Positions 7,240 to 16,402 of a stretch of 64,000 bases of DNA are shown here, piece after piece. The notes under the pieces were generated by a model that saw nothing but the letters and a program-made list of their open reading frames with translations, did no database searches and was not told the DNA's origin. The DNA comes from Micromonospora gifhornensis (GTDB lineage Bacteria > Actinomycetota > Actinomycetes > Mycobacteriales > Micromonosporaceae), in assembly GCF_016863515.1 (NCBI RefSeq), contig NZ_BOPA01000016.1, positions 1 through 64,000 on the forward strand, given 5' to 3'. The position numbers and the translations under genes are program-made. Each line of letters starts with the position of its first letter. Positions within the stretch are counted from its first letter, which is position 1.

Positions 7240-8798
7240 GACGGTTCCTCCGACGCGACGCGGTCGTGGCGGGCGGCGCTGAGCAACCGACCGGCCCGTC
7301 TCGCCCAGTCCGGGTCGTTGGCGCCGCGCCAGTTGGTCCGGCCCTGGTGCGGATCGGTGCCGTCGGCCCAGCGCGGCAGGCTGCCGAGCATGAATTCGCC
7401 GACCGACGACTCGACCTGCCAGTCCAACCCGAAGACCCGCGCCGACAGGTGGGCGTCGCCGCTGCCGAGGCCGCAGGGGGCCAGCCCCATCGCGGTCGCG
7501 ACCAGGTACGCGGTCTGGTAGGCCACCCCGACGTGCTTGAGGGTGGCCGCGTACCCCATCGCGTCGTACTTCCAGGTCAGACGGCCGAAGCGGGAGGTGA
7601 AGGTGATCAGCGCGTCGGGGGTGGGGGTGCCGCCGGTGGCCTGCGCGGCACCGGCGAGCAGCCCCTGGATCAGCGTCGGATCGTCGCAGACCTGGACCAG
7701 CCGGTGTTCCCAGGCGTCGTAGTGGTAGGCGGCCCGCGGCAGACCGGCCACCCGGTGCGCGGTGACGTAGATTTCCAGGTCGCCGGAGGCACCCCCGGTC
7801 GGGTACGGCCGGTCGACGCCCTCGTACGGCATCCGGTTGTCGTGGTCGGGCCCGTACACCGATCGCACCCGACCGACCCGGTAGAGGAACTCGCCGAGTT
7901 GCGCAAGCGTCATCGGCTCGACACCGAATCCCCGCACCGACCGACGGGCCTCCTGCACCAGCACCAGCGGCGGATCGGTGGCCCGCAACGCGTCGAAGTC
8001 CGGTCGGGGCAGTGCGACGGCCGGGCCGTCCGGGGCCGGTTTGACAGGCGGCAGCGGTGGTCGTACGTCGACGAAGGGGAAGGTGGCCCCGAACGACTCG
8101 TCGGTGCGCCCGCACCGGCTGCGGGAGTGGAAGTACAGCTCGTGCGGGTCCCACTGGTCGGCGGCCGGGTCGACCGCGTCGGTGAGCTGCGCGGCGGCGA
8201 GGAAACCGACCAGGTGCCGGATCGCGGTCTCGTCCAGCCCCAGCCGGACGGCCAGGTCCGCCACGGTGCGCGGCTCGGTGAGCGCGCCGACCAGGGCGAG
8301 CGCCTGCTCGTGCAGCACACTGACCCGAAACGGCGCGAGCCCCGACTCGACCACCATCCGGCCGTCGCGGCGGCGCAGCAGCGCCAGCCGGGACAGCGCC
8401 ACCGCAGCATTGCCGGTGTACGGGCGGTGGGTGAACCGCAGGTCGCCGGTCAACGCGGTCACCCGCAGCCAGCCCGGCTCACCGGCCGGACCGATCTGCT
8501 GCTGCAGCGCGTTGCCGATCCGGTCGAGCAGCCAGTGCAGCCGGGCCAGCACGGCGATCTCGTCGTCGGTCGCGGTGGCCCCCGCGGTGGCCAGCGCCAG
8601 CCGCTCCAGGTCGGTAGGTGTCACCTCGGTCGTGGCGAGGGCCTGCAGCACCGCGACCATCGGCCGGTCGCGTTGGCCCACGGCGACCCGGCCGAACCGG
8701 GACCACAGGGTGAGCTGCCCGCCGCCGGGGGTCAGCCGGCTCGACGGGTCCAGCCGCAGGAGTCGCTCGTACGGCCGGGTCGACTGTGTCAGGGTCAT
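7236..8798 (-). CDS. SagB-type FMN-dependent azoline dehydrogenase
   Basis: A 520-aa protein. The N-terminal half is a SagB-associated region and the C-terminal half, from about residue 270, is a nitroreductase-fold SagB-type dehydrogenase. The FMN-site motif is EARRSVRGFG, and the catalytic Lys-Tyr pair is in LTWKYDAMGY, followed by LKHVGVAYQTAYLVATAMGL and CGLGSGD. This family oxidizes thiazolines and oxazolines made by YcaO cyclodehydratases to thiazoles and oxazoles. It lies 29 bp downstream of the YcaO fusion and overlaps the ATPase gene. ATG 8798 is preceded by GAAAGGGG. Its intact catalytic motif says that at least one azole is expected in the product. Confidence 0.9.
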   Translation of the reverse strand: MTLTQSTRPYERLLRLDPSSRLTPGGGQLTLWSRFGRVAVGQRDRPMVAVLQALATTEVTPTDLERLALATAGATATDDEIAVLARLHWLLDRIGNALQQQIGPAGEPGWLRVTALTGDLRFTHRPYTGNAAVALSRLALLRRRDGRMVVESGLAPFRVSVLHEQALALVGALTEPRTVADLAVRLGLDETAIRHLVGFLAAAQLTDAVDPAADQWDPHELYFHSRSRCGRTDESFGATFPFVDVRPPLPPVKPAPDGPAVALPRPDFDALRATDPPLVLVQEARRSVRGFGVEPMTLAQLGEFLYRVGRVRSVYGPDHDNRMPYEGVDRPYPTGGASGDLEIYVTAHRVAGLPRAAYHYDAWEHRLVQVCDDPTLIQGLLAGAAQATGGTPTPDALITFTSRFGRLTWKYDAMGYAATLKHVGVAYQTAYLVATAMGLAPCGLGSGDAHLSARVFGLDWQVESSVGEFMLGSLPRWADGTDPHQGRTNWRGANDPDWARRAGRLLSAARHDRVASEEPS

Positions 8799-8827
8799 CG
8801 CACCCCTTTCAACAACCATGGACGGGG

Positions 8828-11092
8828 TCACAGGAACATCGGAATGGGATTGAGGGCGTCCTCGGGCGTGGCCTGGTCGAGCCAGCCGAGCCGTACCGGT
8901 ACGTCGTAGAGCCGCCCGGCACCGAACCGGGCCCAGAAGTGCCGCATGCCGGGCACGATCACCTTGACCACCGGCAGTTCCAGGTCGGGCCGGGTCTGGT
9001 CGAGCACCAGCATCTGCATGCCGGCCCGCTCGACGAGCCCGCGTACGGTGTCCACGTCGGTCTTCAGGTCGTCGGAGGCCAGGTTGCGGTGCGTGGTCGC
9101 GGTGGACACCTGCGCGGCCGGCGCCAGGTAGCCCTCCGAGGCCAGCGTGGCGTGCCGCCACCAGCCCTGCTGGACCGGGTCCGGGTAGGCGTAGCCGCTG
9201 CCGTCGGGCTGCACGTCGATGACCGCCGGCAGGAACTGGTTCATCTCGCTGAGCGCCCGCTGCACCGCGGTCTTCGCGTCCAGGTGGGCGCCGAAGGCCA
9301 TCAGGATGTCCTCGGCCGGCTTGTCGGTGCGGCGACTGATCGCGGCGGCCACCGGAATGCCGAGGTCGGCGGTCAGATCCAGCACCCACAGCTCGCGGTT
9401 GAGCCCGGCGTAGACCTCGCGGAACTCGTCGAACCACGGCTCGCCGAAGCTGTCCAGGTCGAACCGCGGCATGGTGAGCCGGTTGTACCACCACAGCGCG
9501 ACGCTGTCGCGTTCGACAAGTTCCAGGAAACCCTGCAGCACGGCGTCCTCGATGCTCGACCCGGCGGCGTTGCCGTTGGAGCAGGCCGACGCGAACAGCT
9601 CACCGGGCCGGCTCGGGTACTGGAAGTACAGGTGCGCGGTCGGCACGTGGAAGTGCCGCTCGTGGGTCAGCGACCAGACCGGACTCCACTCGATCGGCCG
9701 GTCGGCCGGCAGCGGGTCGCAGACGATCTGGAAGCTCGACCGTTGCGCCGCGTTCCACGCCACCCGGTTCTCGTGCTGCCGGGGGCTGTAGAGCTGCAAG
9801 TCGTTCGGGGCCAACGCCCGGTCGCCCAACTCCGCCAGGGTGGCGGTGATCCGGGGTTCGTCGCCGACGAACAGGCCGCTGTAGCGTTCGATCGCCTCGC
9901 AGATCGCGCTGGCCCGGGCCTGGGTGTCGGTGGTGCCCTTGCCGGCCGCCATGCTGCGCAACCCGCTGCGCAGATGCCGCAGGTTGTGCACCCGGCGGGC
10001 GAAGTTGTGCCCGGCGTAGTACCCCTTGACGAAGTCCCGGCCGGTGGCGAAGGGACGCAGTTCCCGTACCACGCCGGTGACCGAGCTGACCTGCGGCGAA
10101 TACCGGGCGAGCACCTCGTCGGGCCGCTGGGCCCGGTGGCCGCCGTCACCGGTGTAGGTCTTCGCCCGCGACTGCAGGCGTACCGGTGCGGCGAACCGCC
10201 GGGCGACCAGTTCCGGTTCCCCGCAGGACGGGCACTGCGGGCGGCGGTGCAGCGGATGCCGCTGGGTGTCGAAGTAGATCGTGTCGAGGGTGAGGATGCC
10301 GTCCTCCTGCTCGGTGCCGAGGCCGGCGACGTGCTTGACCGCCTCCAACGCGGTGAGCCGCGCACCGATGTCCCGGGTGGTCGGCAGGTCGGCCAGCGGC
10401 ACCCGCAGCGGGCCGACGTGTTCGAGCTTGTCGCGCAGGTACTCGTCGACCTGCCGGTGCCCGGCCAGCCGGAACGCCACGCACGCCCAGCAGCCGTGCT
10501 CCCGGCTCGCCGGCTTGAACGTCGGGCCGATCCACAGCACCGAACCGACCGGCTTGGTGAGCAGCCACGGGCGACCGCTGCGCAGCGCCGCGTCGTTGAG
10601 CTCGGCCAGCTCCGGGTTGAGGTAGTTGTCGGTGGCCACCACCGACAGGTCGACCGGGCTCGCCGGGCCGGCGCCCACCGGCGTGACCCGCAGACCGGCG
10701 GCCTCGAGCGCGGCCAGCAGCGGCTCCGGGTCGACCTCGCCGACGACCGACAGGCCGACCGTGGCCGCGGCGAGCCTGTCGGCGACCACCTCGGCGCTGG
10801 TGCCGGCCATGTCCCAGAAGGCCGATTCACGTTGCGGCAACTCCGGGTCGACCCGCAGCACGACCCCCATCCGGACCAGCCGCTCGATGAGGTAGAGCAC
10901 CCGCTCCGGCGGTTCGTCGGCCAGGGCGTCGAGCACGTCGTCGACGTCGTGCTTGCCATCCAGCAGCGGCAGGACCCGCTCGGTCAGCTCGCCCTCGATG
11001 ACCTGGTGGCCACGCTCGGAGAACACGTACACGGCCTCGCCGGGCAGGTTCTCCACGCGCAGGTTGCGGCGTACCCGTGGACGGATCGTCAT
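8828..11092 (-). CDS. TOMM cyclodehydratase: leader-binding E1-like domain fused to YcaO
   Basis: A 754-aa fusion. The N-terminal portion (residues 1-90) looks like a winged-helix peptide clamp (RRE-like), followed by an E1/ThiF-like domain with a tetracysteine zinc site (GCWACVAF and CPSCGEPE). The YcaO domain starts near residue 350 and shows the ATP/Mg motifs ASAICEAIERYSG and LQGFLELVERDSVALWW, plus the C-terminal Pro-containing end NPIPMFL. YcaO enzymes phosphorylate the backbone amide and cyclize Cys, Ser or Thr into azolines. Fusion of both partners is the usual form in TOMM clusters. Substrate is probably the Cys-rich precursor 3, although precursor 1 also has Cys. It sits between the LanM and SagB genes with 13 and 29 bp gaps. 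Confidence 0.92.
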   Translation of the reverse strand: MTIRPRVRRNLRVENLPGEAVYVFSERGHQVIEGELTERVLPLLDGKHDVDDVLDALADEPPERVLYLIERLVRMGVVLRVDPELPQRESAFWDMAGTSAEVVADRLAAATVGLSVVGEVDPEPLLAALEAAGLRVTPVGAGPASPVDLSVVATDNYLNPELAELNDAALRSGRPWLLTKPVGSVLWIGPTFKPASREHGCWACVAFRLAGHRQVDEYLRDKLEHVGPLRVPLADLPTTRDIGARLTALEAVKHVAGLGTEQEDGILTLDTIYFDTQRHPLHRRPQCPSCGEPELVARRFAAPVRLQSRAKTYTGDGGHRAQRPDEVLARYSPQVSSVTGVVRELRPFATGRDFVKGYYAGHNFARRVHNLRHLRSGLRSMAAGKGTTDTQARASAICEAIERYSGLFVGDEPRITATLAELGDRALAPNDLQLYSPRQHENRVAWNAAQRSSFQIVCDPLPADRPIEWSPVWSLTHERHFHVPTAHLYFQYPSRPGELFASACSNGNAAGSSIEDAVLQGFLELVERDSVALWWYNRLTMPRFDLDSFGEPWFDEFREVYAGLNRELWVLDLTADLGIPVAAAISRRTDKPAEDILMAFGAHLDAKTAVQRALSEMNQFLPAVIDVQPDGSGYAYPDPVQQGWWRHATLASEGYLAPAAQVSTATTHRNLASDDLKTDVDTVRGLVERAGMQMLVLDQTRPDLELPVVKVIVPGMRHFWARFGAGRLYDVPVRLGWLDQATPEDALNPIPMFL

Positions 11093-11105
11093 GGCATATC
11101 TCCCG

Positions 11106-14100
11106 TCAGCTCATCGTGCGAAGCGAGGTAACGTCCTCTTCGGCCAGAGCCAGGCAGGCCAGCCCGGCGGCCGCGAGACCGTCCACGGCGGACAACTGGG
11201 TCCGGTCGGCGCGCCGCCGGTCCGGGAACCAGCGTCCCTGGCTGGCGCGGCGGCTCAGCAGCGTACGGGCGGCGGCGTGCGCGGCCGTGTGCTGCTGTTC
11301 GTCTCCGTCGCCCCGCCAGGCCGCCAGGCCCAGCTCGATCCGGTCGAGCAGGTCGACGCTGGACGGTGACCCGGTCGGCGTCGGTGGCTGCGCCTGCGCG
11401 GGCCGGGCCCGGCCGAGCGCCGCCGAGGCCACCGTCGCCGCCAACCGGCCCCCCGGCGTGGACCCGACGGCCGGCGCCAGGTGCTCGTCGTCGAGGCTCA
11501 GGCCGTGCCGCTCGGCGTAGCGGGCCAGCGCCATCGCCACCCCCGGCGCCCCGGACGGCAACGCGTCGAGCAGCGCGACCCCGGCCGGGTAGACCGCCGG
11601 CACTCCGCGCGGCAGCTCGGTGAGGAGCTGCTCGTACAGGCTGGCGGCCAACTCGTCGGCCGCCGCGCAGGGCTGCGCCTCGGTGAGCTTGAGCAGGGCC
11701 AGCAGCAGCCCGGCCCGGCCGGTCACCGGGTCGGCGACGCTGGTGCCGGCGGCCAGCAGGTCACGGGCGGTGGGCACCAGGCTCTGCGCCTGGGCCAGCA
11801 GCTGCGGGTCGCCGATCACCTGCCCGCAGCGGGCCAGTGCGTAGATGGTCGCGCCGATGCCGACGAACCCGCCGACGGGCTGCCGACCGCCGGCCATCCG
11901 CCGGTAGAGGCTGGCCTGCCCGGCGACAGTGGTGAATTCGGTGGTGGCGGCCAGCGCGTCCTGCGCGAACGCCCAGTAGGTCGGCTTGCCGGTGGTCTGG
12001 TAGAGCTCGGCGAGGAAGACCGCGATCCCGGCGGTGCCGGTGAGCAGGTCCCCGTGCAGCGGTTCGAGTTGGTCGAGCCCGAACGCCGGGTAGTGGACCG
12101 CACCGACCCAGCCGTGCTGCCCGTCGCCGACCGGTACGGCGGCGGCGATGATGTCGTCGGCCGCCGCGCAGGCGCCCGCCAGGAGTTGACCGTGGTCGAC
12201 CTCGGCCCGGAACGCCTTCGGGTGGTAGACCGAGATGCCCAGCAACGCCGGGTCGCGGCGACCGTCGGGGTCACCGGGCGGCGGGGCCCAGATCGGCCGG
12301 CCGCCGGAGGCGAAGTCCAGGCAGGCGGCCAACGCCTCCTCCGGCATCGGCGTGCCGCACTCGGCCCGTTCGACGAGTTCGTCGAGGCGGTCCCGCAGCC
12401 GCTGCCAGGCGGTGCCGGAGAAGTGGTTCTCAACCCGCGAGCCCTCCGGGGTACGGACCGTCGAGGTCATCGGCTCGGACTGGAACAGCGGAATGTCCAG
12501 CCGGCGCAGCGACTCGATCTCCCGCTCAATCATCTCCAAACTGTCGGTGCGGCGCGGGTCGGTGTGCAGCACCTCGCGGGCGCCCCGGAACAACCGGGCC
12601 AGCACGATCTCCCGGGCTACCCCGTCGGTCAACGCCAGCGGCCCGGACGCAACCTGGAGCATCGTCAGGTAGTCCCAGGTGCTGCGCCAGATGTAGCGGA
12701 CCCGGGCCTGGGACAGCAGGTGCAGGGGACCACGTTCGGCGGCCAGCGCCCGGGCGTTGGCGACCAGGCAGGCGTCCATCTCGCGGTAACCGGTCAACAC
12801 GTCGTCGGCGTGCGCCGCCGGGTCGACGTGACGGCCGTCGACGATCGGCCGGTACGGCGGCGGCTCCCACCCGTCCGGGAAACCGTCGGAGTCGACCGCC
12901 AACTGTTCCTGCATCGGCGCGCAGCAGCCGATGTCGTGTGCCCGCCGGCCCGGCATCCCGATCCTCGGGTACGACACGACGGCGGTCTTCGCGACGCTCT
13001 CCTCGATCTCGTGCCAGAGCGCCTCGGCGCGCGGGCCGAGCAGCACCGGCTTACGCATCCGGCCCTGAAGCACGTTCTCCAGGTCGATGAACATCGGCCG
13101 TTCACCGATGGCGATGAGGTTGTCCGCCCACAGGTCGCGGCACTCCAGCAGCTGCGCCAGCCGGGTGAGCATGCCGAGCCGTCGGTAGAAGCGGGCCGGG
13201 TCCTCGCCGCTGACGCAGGGCCGCGCCACGACGTACTCCTCCCAGCCGTAGCCGTCGCGCAGCAGCACCCGCCGGGTCGTCAGGTCCAGCGGCAGCCCGT
13301 GGGTGTTGAGGAAGGTCAGCACGTCCATGAAACCGGCGACGCTGCTGAGGTCCTTGGGCTTGTAGACGACCCGCTGGCCACCGGCGAACGACAACAGGCT
13401 GACCGTACGGCCGCTGTCGTGCAGGTCACCGGAGTCACCGGAGTACGAGGCGAGGGCGCCCGGGTCCGCCCAGGCCCACAGTTCCCGGCGCAGCATCGGC
13501 AGGTCCTGGTGCAGCCGGTCGAAGATCTCACCGACGGCCCGCTTGTAGTTGAGGCAGGTCACCCCGATCAGGTACGCCAGACCCGGCAGGCTCTCCAGCC
13601 GGCCGAGCCAGCCGAGCCGGCTGACGTCGATGCCGGCGCGCCCGTACCAGTTGACCGGGGTCGCCGCACCGTCGGCGATCTGGAGTTCGAAGCCGAGCGC
13701 GGCGTGGCACACCTTGATCAGGCGTTGCACCAGTTGCCCTGTGACGTCGTCGGCGGCCTCCGGCGTCAGGGCGACCCCACGCAGGTTGTTCTGCCGCAGC
13801 CCGGTCAGTCGGATCGCCGCCCGCTGGAAGGAGACGAACACCCCGCCGACGAGTTCGGCCGCCGGGTCCTGTGCGGCGGTGGGTGGCTGGGCGAGCAGGA
13901 AGTCCACCAGGGCGTACGCCCAGTCGGGCAGCTTGCCCGGGTCGCGGACGACCACGTCGACCAGGCCGGCGCCGAGGTCCCGGTTGGTCTGCTGGCGGTG
14001 CAGCAGCAGGGCCCGCAGGGACACGTCGTCGTCGGCGACGGCCGAGCGCAGCCAGCGCTGCGACCGTTCGGCGAGCTTACGACGCCCGCCGGTGCGGACC

Positions 14101-14249
14101 GGAGCGAAGTAGACGCCGGCCTCCCGCTCGTCGAACGGCGCGGCCAACGCGATGACGTTGAGCAGTCGTTCGTCGGCACCGCCGAGACCGAGCAGGGTGT
14201 CGGGAGCGGACATCGCACCCAGACCGAGGGATGCACTTGTTGTGGTCAT
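11106..14249 (-). CDS. LanM-like synthetase with degenerate, zinc-less cyclase domain
   Basis: A 1047-aa type 2 lanthipeptide synthetase homologue. The dehydratase (DUF4135) region has GDLHDSGRTV (274-283), VVYKPKDLS (294-302), IDLENV (388-393) and RSTWDY (522-527). The usual D-L-H-x-E-N loop reads D-L-W-A-D-N (372-377), so the His is replaced by Trp. From about residue 735 there is a LanC-like barrel (HGDLLTGTAGIAVFLAELY), but the zinc-binding motifs of the family are gone: the His of GFxHGxxG is missing (ALPSGAPG, 896-903), and no WCHG or C-H/C-G motif follows. Length is normal, so the barrel is eroded rather than truncated. It is likely to dehydrate Ser/Thr, while cyclization by it is doubtful. 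It is coupled to the exporter by a TGATG overlap. Confidence 0.88.
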   Translation of the reverse strand: MTTTSASLGLGAMSAPDTLLGLGGADERLLNVIALAAPFDEREAGVYFAPVRTGGRRKLAERSQRWLRSAVADDDVSLRALLLHRQQTNRDLGAGLVDVVVRDPGKLPDWAYALVDFLLAQPPTAAQDPAAELVGGVFVSFQRAAIRLTGLRQNNLRGVALTPEAADDVTGQLVQRLIKVCHAALGFELQIADGAATPVNWYGRAGIDVSRLGWLGRLESLPGLAYLIGVTCLNYKRAVGEIFDRLHQDLPMLRRELWAWADPGALASYSGDSGDLHDSGRTVSLLSFAGGQRVVYKPKDLSSVAGFMDVLTFLNTHGLPLDLTTRRVLLRDGYGWEEYVVARPCVSGEDPARFYRRLGMLTRLAQLLECRDLWADNLIAIGERPMFIDLENVLQGRMRKPVLLGPRAEALWHEIEESVAKTAVVSYPRIGMPGRRAHDIGCCAPMQEQLAVDSDGFPDGWEPPPYRPIVDGRHVDPAAHADDVLTGYREMDACLVANARALAAERGPLHLLSQARVRYIWRSTWDYLTMLQVASGPLALTDGVAREIVLARLFRGAREVLHTDPRRTDSLEMIEREIESLRRLDIPLFQSEPMTSTVRTPEGSRVENHFSGTAWQRLRDRLDELVERAECGTPMPEEALAACLDFASGGRPIWAPPPGDPDGRRDPALLGISVYHPKAFRAEVDHGQLLAGACAAADDIIAAAVPVGDGQHGWVGAVHYPAFGLDQLEPLHGDLLTGTAGIAVFLAELYQTTGKPTYWAFAQDALAATTEFTTVAGQASLYRRMAGGRQPVGGFVGIGATIYALARCGQVIGDPQLLAQAQSLVPTARDLLAAGTSVADPVTGRAGLLLALLKLTEAQPCAAADELAASLYEQLLTELPRGVPAVYPAGVALLDALPSGAPGVAMALARYAERHGLSLDDEHLAPAVGSTPGGRLAATVASAALGRARPAQAQPPTPTGSPSSVDLLDRIELGLAAWRGDGDEQQHTAAHAAARTLLSRRASQGRWFPDRRRADRTQLSAVDGLAAAGLACLALAEEDVTSLRTMS

Positions 14250-16402
14250 CAGGTGACCTCCTGCCTGGCGACGAGTCGAGCGAACAGCGGTGCGGTGGCG
14301 ACCAGATGGTCGAAGGTGCCCTCGGCCACGATCCGTCCGTTGTCCAGCACGTAAATGCGGTCTGCGGCACGGATGGTGCTGAGCCGGTGGGCGACGACGA
14401 TCCGGGTGACGGCGAGATCGGCGATGCGGTCGGTCACCTTGCGTTGGGTGATGTTGTCCAGCGCGCTGGTGGCCTCGTCGAGCACCAGCACCGGCGGCTG
14501 CTTGGCCAGCGCGCGGGCCACCATCAGCCGCTGGATCTGACCGCCGGAGAAGGCCTTGTTGTCCTCGCTGACCATGGTGTGCAACCCCATCGGCATGTCC
14601 CGCACCTCGTCGGCCAGACCGGCCAGCCGCAGGGCCTGCCAGATGGCTTCGTCGGTGAGGTCCTCGGTGCCGGCGGCGACGTTGTCCCGGATCGAGCCGC
14701 GTACCGCCCGGGCCTGCTGGAGCACCACGCCCAGCTGCGCGCGGACCGCCCGTACGTCCAGCTCGGACAGGTCGCGCCCGTCGTAGCGGACCGCGCCGGA
14801 GCTGGGTGGGACGAGGCCGAGCAGGAGCCGGATCAGGGTGGACTTGCCGGCCCCGGACGGGCCGACGACGGCGATGAACTCACCCGGTTCGGCGGTGATG
14901 CTGACCCGGTCGAGGACGGGCCGACCGGTGCCGGGATAGGTGAAGGTGACCTCGTGCAGCTGCACCCGACCCCGCAGCCGCCCAGGATCCGCCGCGCCCG
15001 GCGCGACATCCGGCGGGGCGGTCAGCACCGGCACCAACCGGCGGTACGCGGCGACCAGGGAGAACGCCGAGATCACACCGCCCTGGAGCATGCCGACCGA
15101 GGCGGCGAACTGGCCCACCGCGATGCTGGCCGCGACGAAGGTGCCGAGCGCGACGTCCTGGCGCAGGGCCACCACGATGCCCAGCGTGGCCAGCAGGATC
15201 GGTTGCAGCGCCGCCGAGCAGGCCGCCACCCGCGCCTGCCAGCGCAGCGTCGCCGCGTCGGTGGACCGCTGCCGGGCGTATCGCTGCGCCCAGCCGGCGA
15301 AGATCCGCTCCTCCCGGGCCGCGACCTGGATCTTCTCGATCGCCAGCAGGGCGGTGTGCAGGAAGCCGGCAACGGCGGCGAACGCCTCCCGGTTGGCCAG
15401 CTCGTGGCGCTGTTGCCGGATGGCCGCATAGCTCGCCGCGGCCATCAACAGCACGGTCGCGCCGAGCACACAACCACCGACCACCGGGTCGACGAAGATC
15501 AGTGCGGCCAGGCTGACCAGACCGAAGGCGCTGCCGAGGACACCGGCGGCGACGCTGTCGGACAGCGCCTTGCGCATCTCGGTGACCGAGTTCGCGCGCT
15601 GCACCAGGTCACTGGTGCCCATCTCCTCCAGCGCGCGCAGGTCCCGGCTGAGCAGGTGACTCCAGACCGCCGGCTCCAGGCGGAGCTGCAACCGCCCCTG
15701 CAACCGGACCAGAGCGGCGTTGCGGGCCGAGAGCAGCAGCGCGTTCGCCACCACGAAGCTGGCGATCAGCGCGGCCAGGCTCCACAGCAGGTGGCCGCCG
15801 ACACTGCCACCGGCCACCCCGGTGATGATCCACGCCGACAGGAACGGCAGGACACCACCGATCAGCGCGGCGAGCAACCCGGCAGCCAGCAGGAAACGCA
15901 GGTCGGGCCCGGTGCCCTGGGCGGCGAACCGGAGCAGGTGACGGGTGGTCACCGGTTGCCCGGCCGACAGTGGAGGGTAGACCTGCCAGGCGGTCCGGCC
16001 ATACTCACCGGCGTCGGCCGCGGTGACCCGACGCCCGTCGGCGGTGCGGTAGCCGCGCCGGGCCGGCAGGAGCGCCACGGCCGGACCGGAAGCCGGGAAG
16101 ACGATCAACGGTGCCGCACCGCGCCGGTACCAGCGTCCGTCGAGCCGTACCTCGGTCCAGTGCAGACCGGCGGCGCGCAACGCCGTGACCAGCCCGGTGC
16201 CGGGGGTGGGCGGCGGTAGGTCGTAGTGGGCGGCGAGGATCCGCGCGGCGTCGTCGTCCGGTCGCTCGGGCCGTTCGGCGGCGGCCGCGGCGAGCCGCCG
16301 CCAGGCCTCGTCGACCGCGGCGAGATCCGCGGTGGCCCGGCCGACGACGGTGTCGGACCGCTCAGCGGTCAGCGTGTCCATGATCGGGTCGACGGTGGTC
16401 AT
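14249..16402 (-). CDS. NHLM-type peptide exporter, ABC permease/ATPase without peptidase domain
   Basis: A 717-aa fused transporter. Its N-terminal cytoplasmic region of about 160 residues lacks C39 catalytic residues; six hydrophobic helices span roughly 165-440, and the ATPase has Walker A VVGPSGAGKSTLIRL, signature FSGGQIQRLMVARAL and Walker B VLVLDEATSALD. It matches the second ABC protein of nitrile-hydratase-leader microcin (NHLM) export systems, which always occurs next to a C39-containing partner as here (16399-18642). It probably forms a heteromeric exporter with that partner and the HlyD-like protein. Start ATG 16402 overlaps the previous stop by 4 bp. Confidence 0.9.
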   Translation of the reverse strand: MTTVDPIMDTLTAERSDTVVGRATADLAAVDEAWRRLAAAAAERPERPDDDAARILAAHYDLPPPTPGTGLVTALRAAGLHWTEVRLDGRWYRRGAAPLIVFPASGPAVALLPARRGYRTADGRRVTAADAGEYGRTAWQVYPPLSAGQPVTTRHLLRFAAQGTGPDLRFLLAAGLLAALIGGVLPFLSAWIITGVAGGSVGGHLLWSLAALIASFVVANALLLSARNAALVRLQGRLQLRLEPAVWSHLLSRDLRALEEMGTSDLVQRANSVTEMRKALSDSVAAGVLGSAFGLVSLAALIFVDPVVGGCVLGATVLLMAAASYAAIRQQRHELANREAFAAVAGFLHTALLAIEKIQVAAREERIFAGWAQRYARQRSTDAATLRWQARVAACSAALQPILLATLGIVVALRQDVALGTFVAASIAVGQFAASVGMLQGGVISAFSLVAAYRRLVPVLTAPPDVAPGAADPGRLRGRVQLHEVTFTYPGTGRPVLDRVSITAEPGEFIAVVGPSGAGKSTLIRLLLGLVPPSSGAVRYDGRDLSELDVRAVRAQLGVVLQQARAVRGSIRDNVAAGTEDLTDEAIWQALRLAGLADEVRDMPMGLHTMVSEDNKAFSGGQIQRLMVARALAKQPPVLVLDEATSALDNITQRKVTDRIADLAVTRIVVAHRLSTIRAADRIYVLDNGRIVAEGTFDHLVATAPLFARLVARQEVT

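Noticed and set aside
11481..14354. Very long open frame on the plus strand opposite the LanM gene (and similar ones at 8786-11131, 61026-63455 and 2688-3560)
   Set aside because: Their translations are Gly/Arg/Pro/Gln-rich and have no domain logic. They mirror true genes with clear motifs, as is common in GC-rich DNA where the antisense frame lacks stops.
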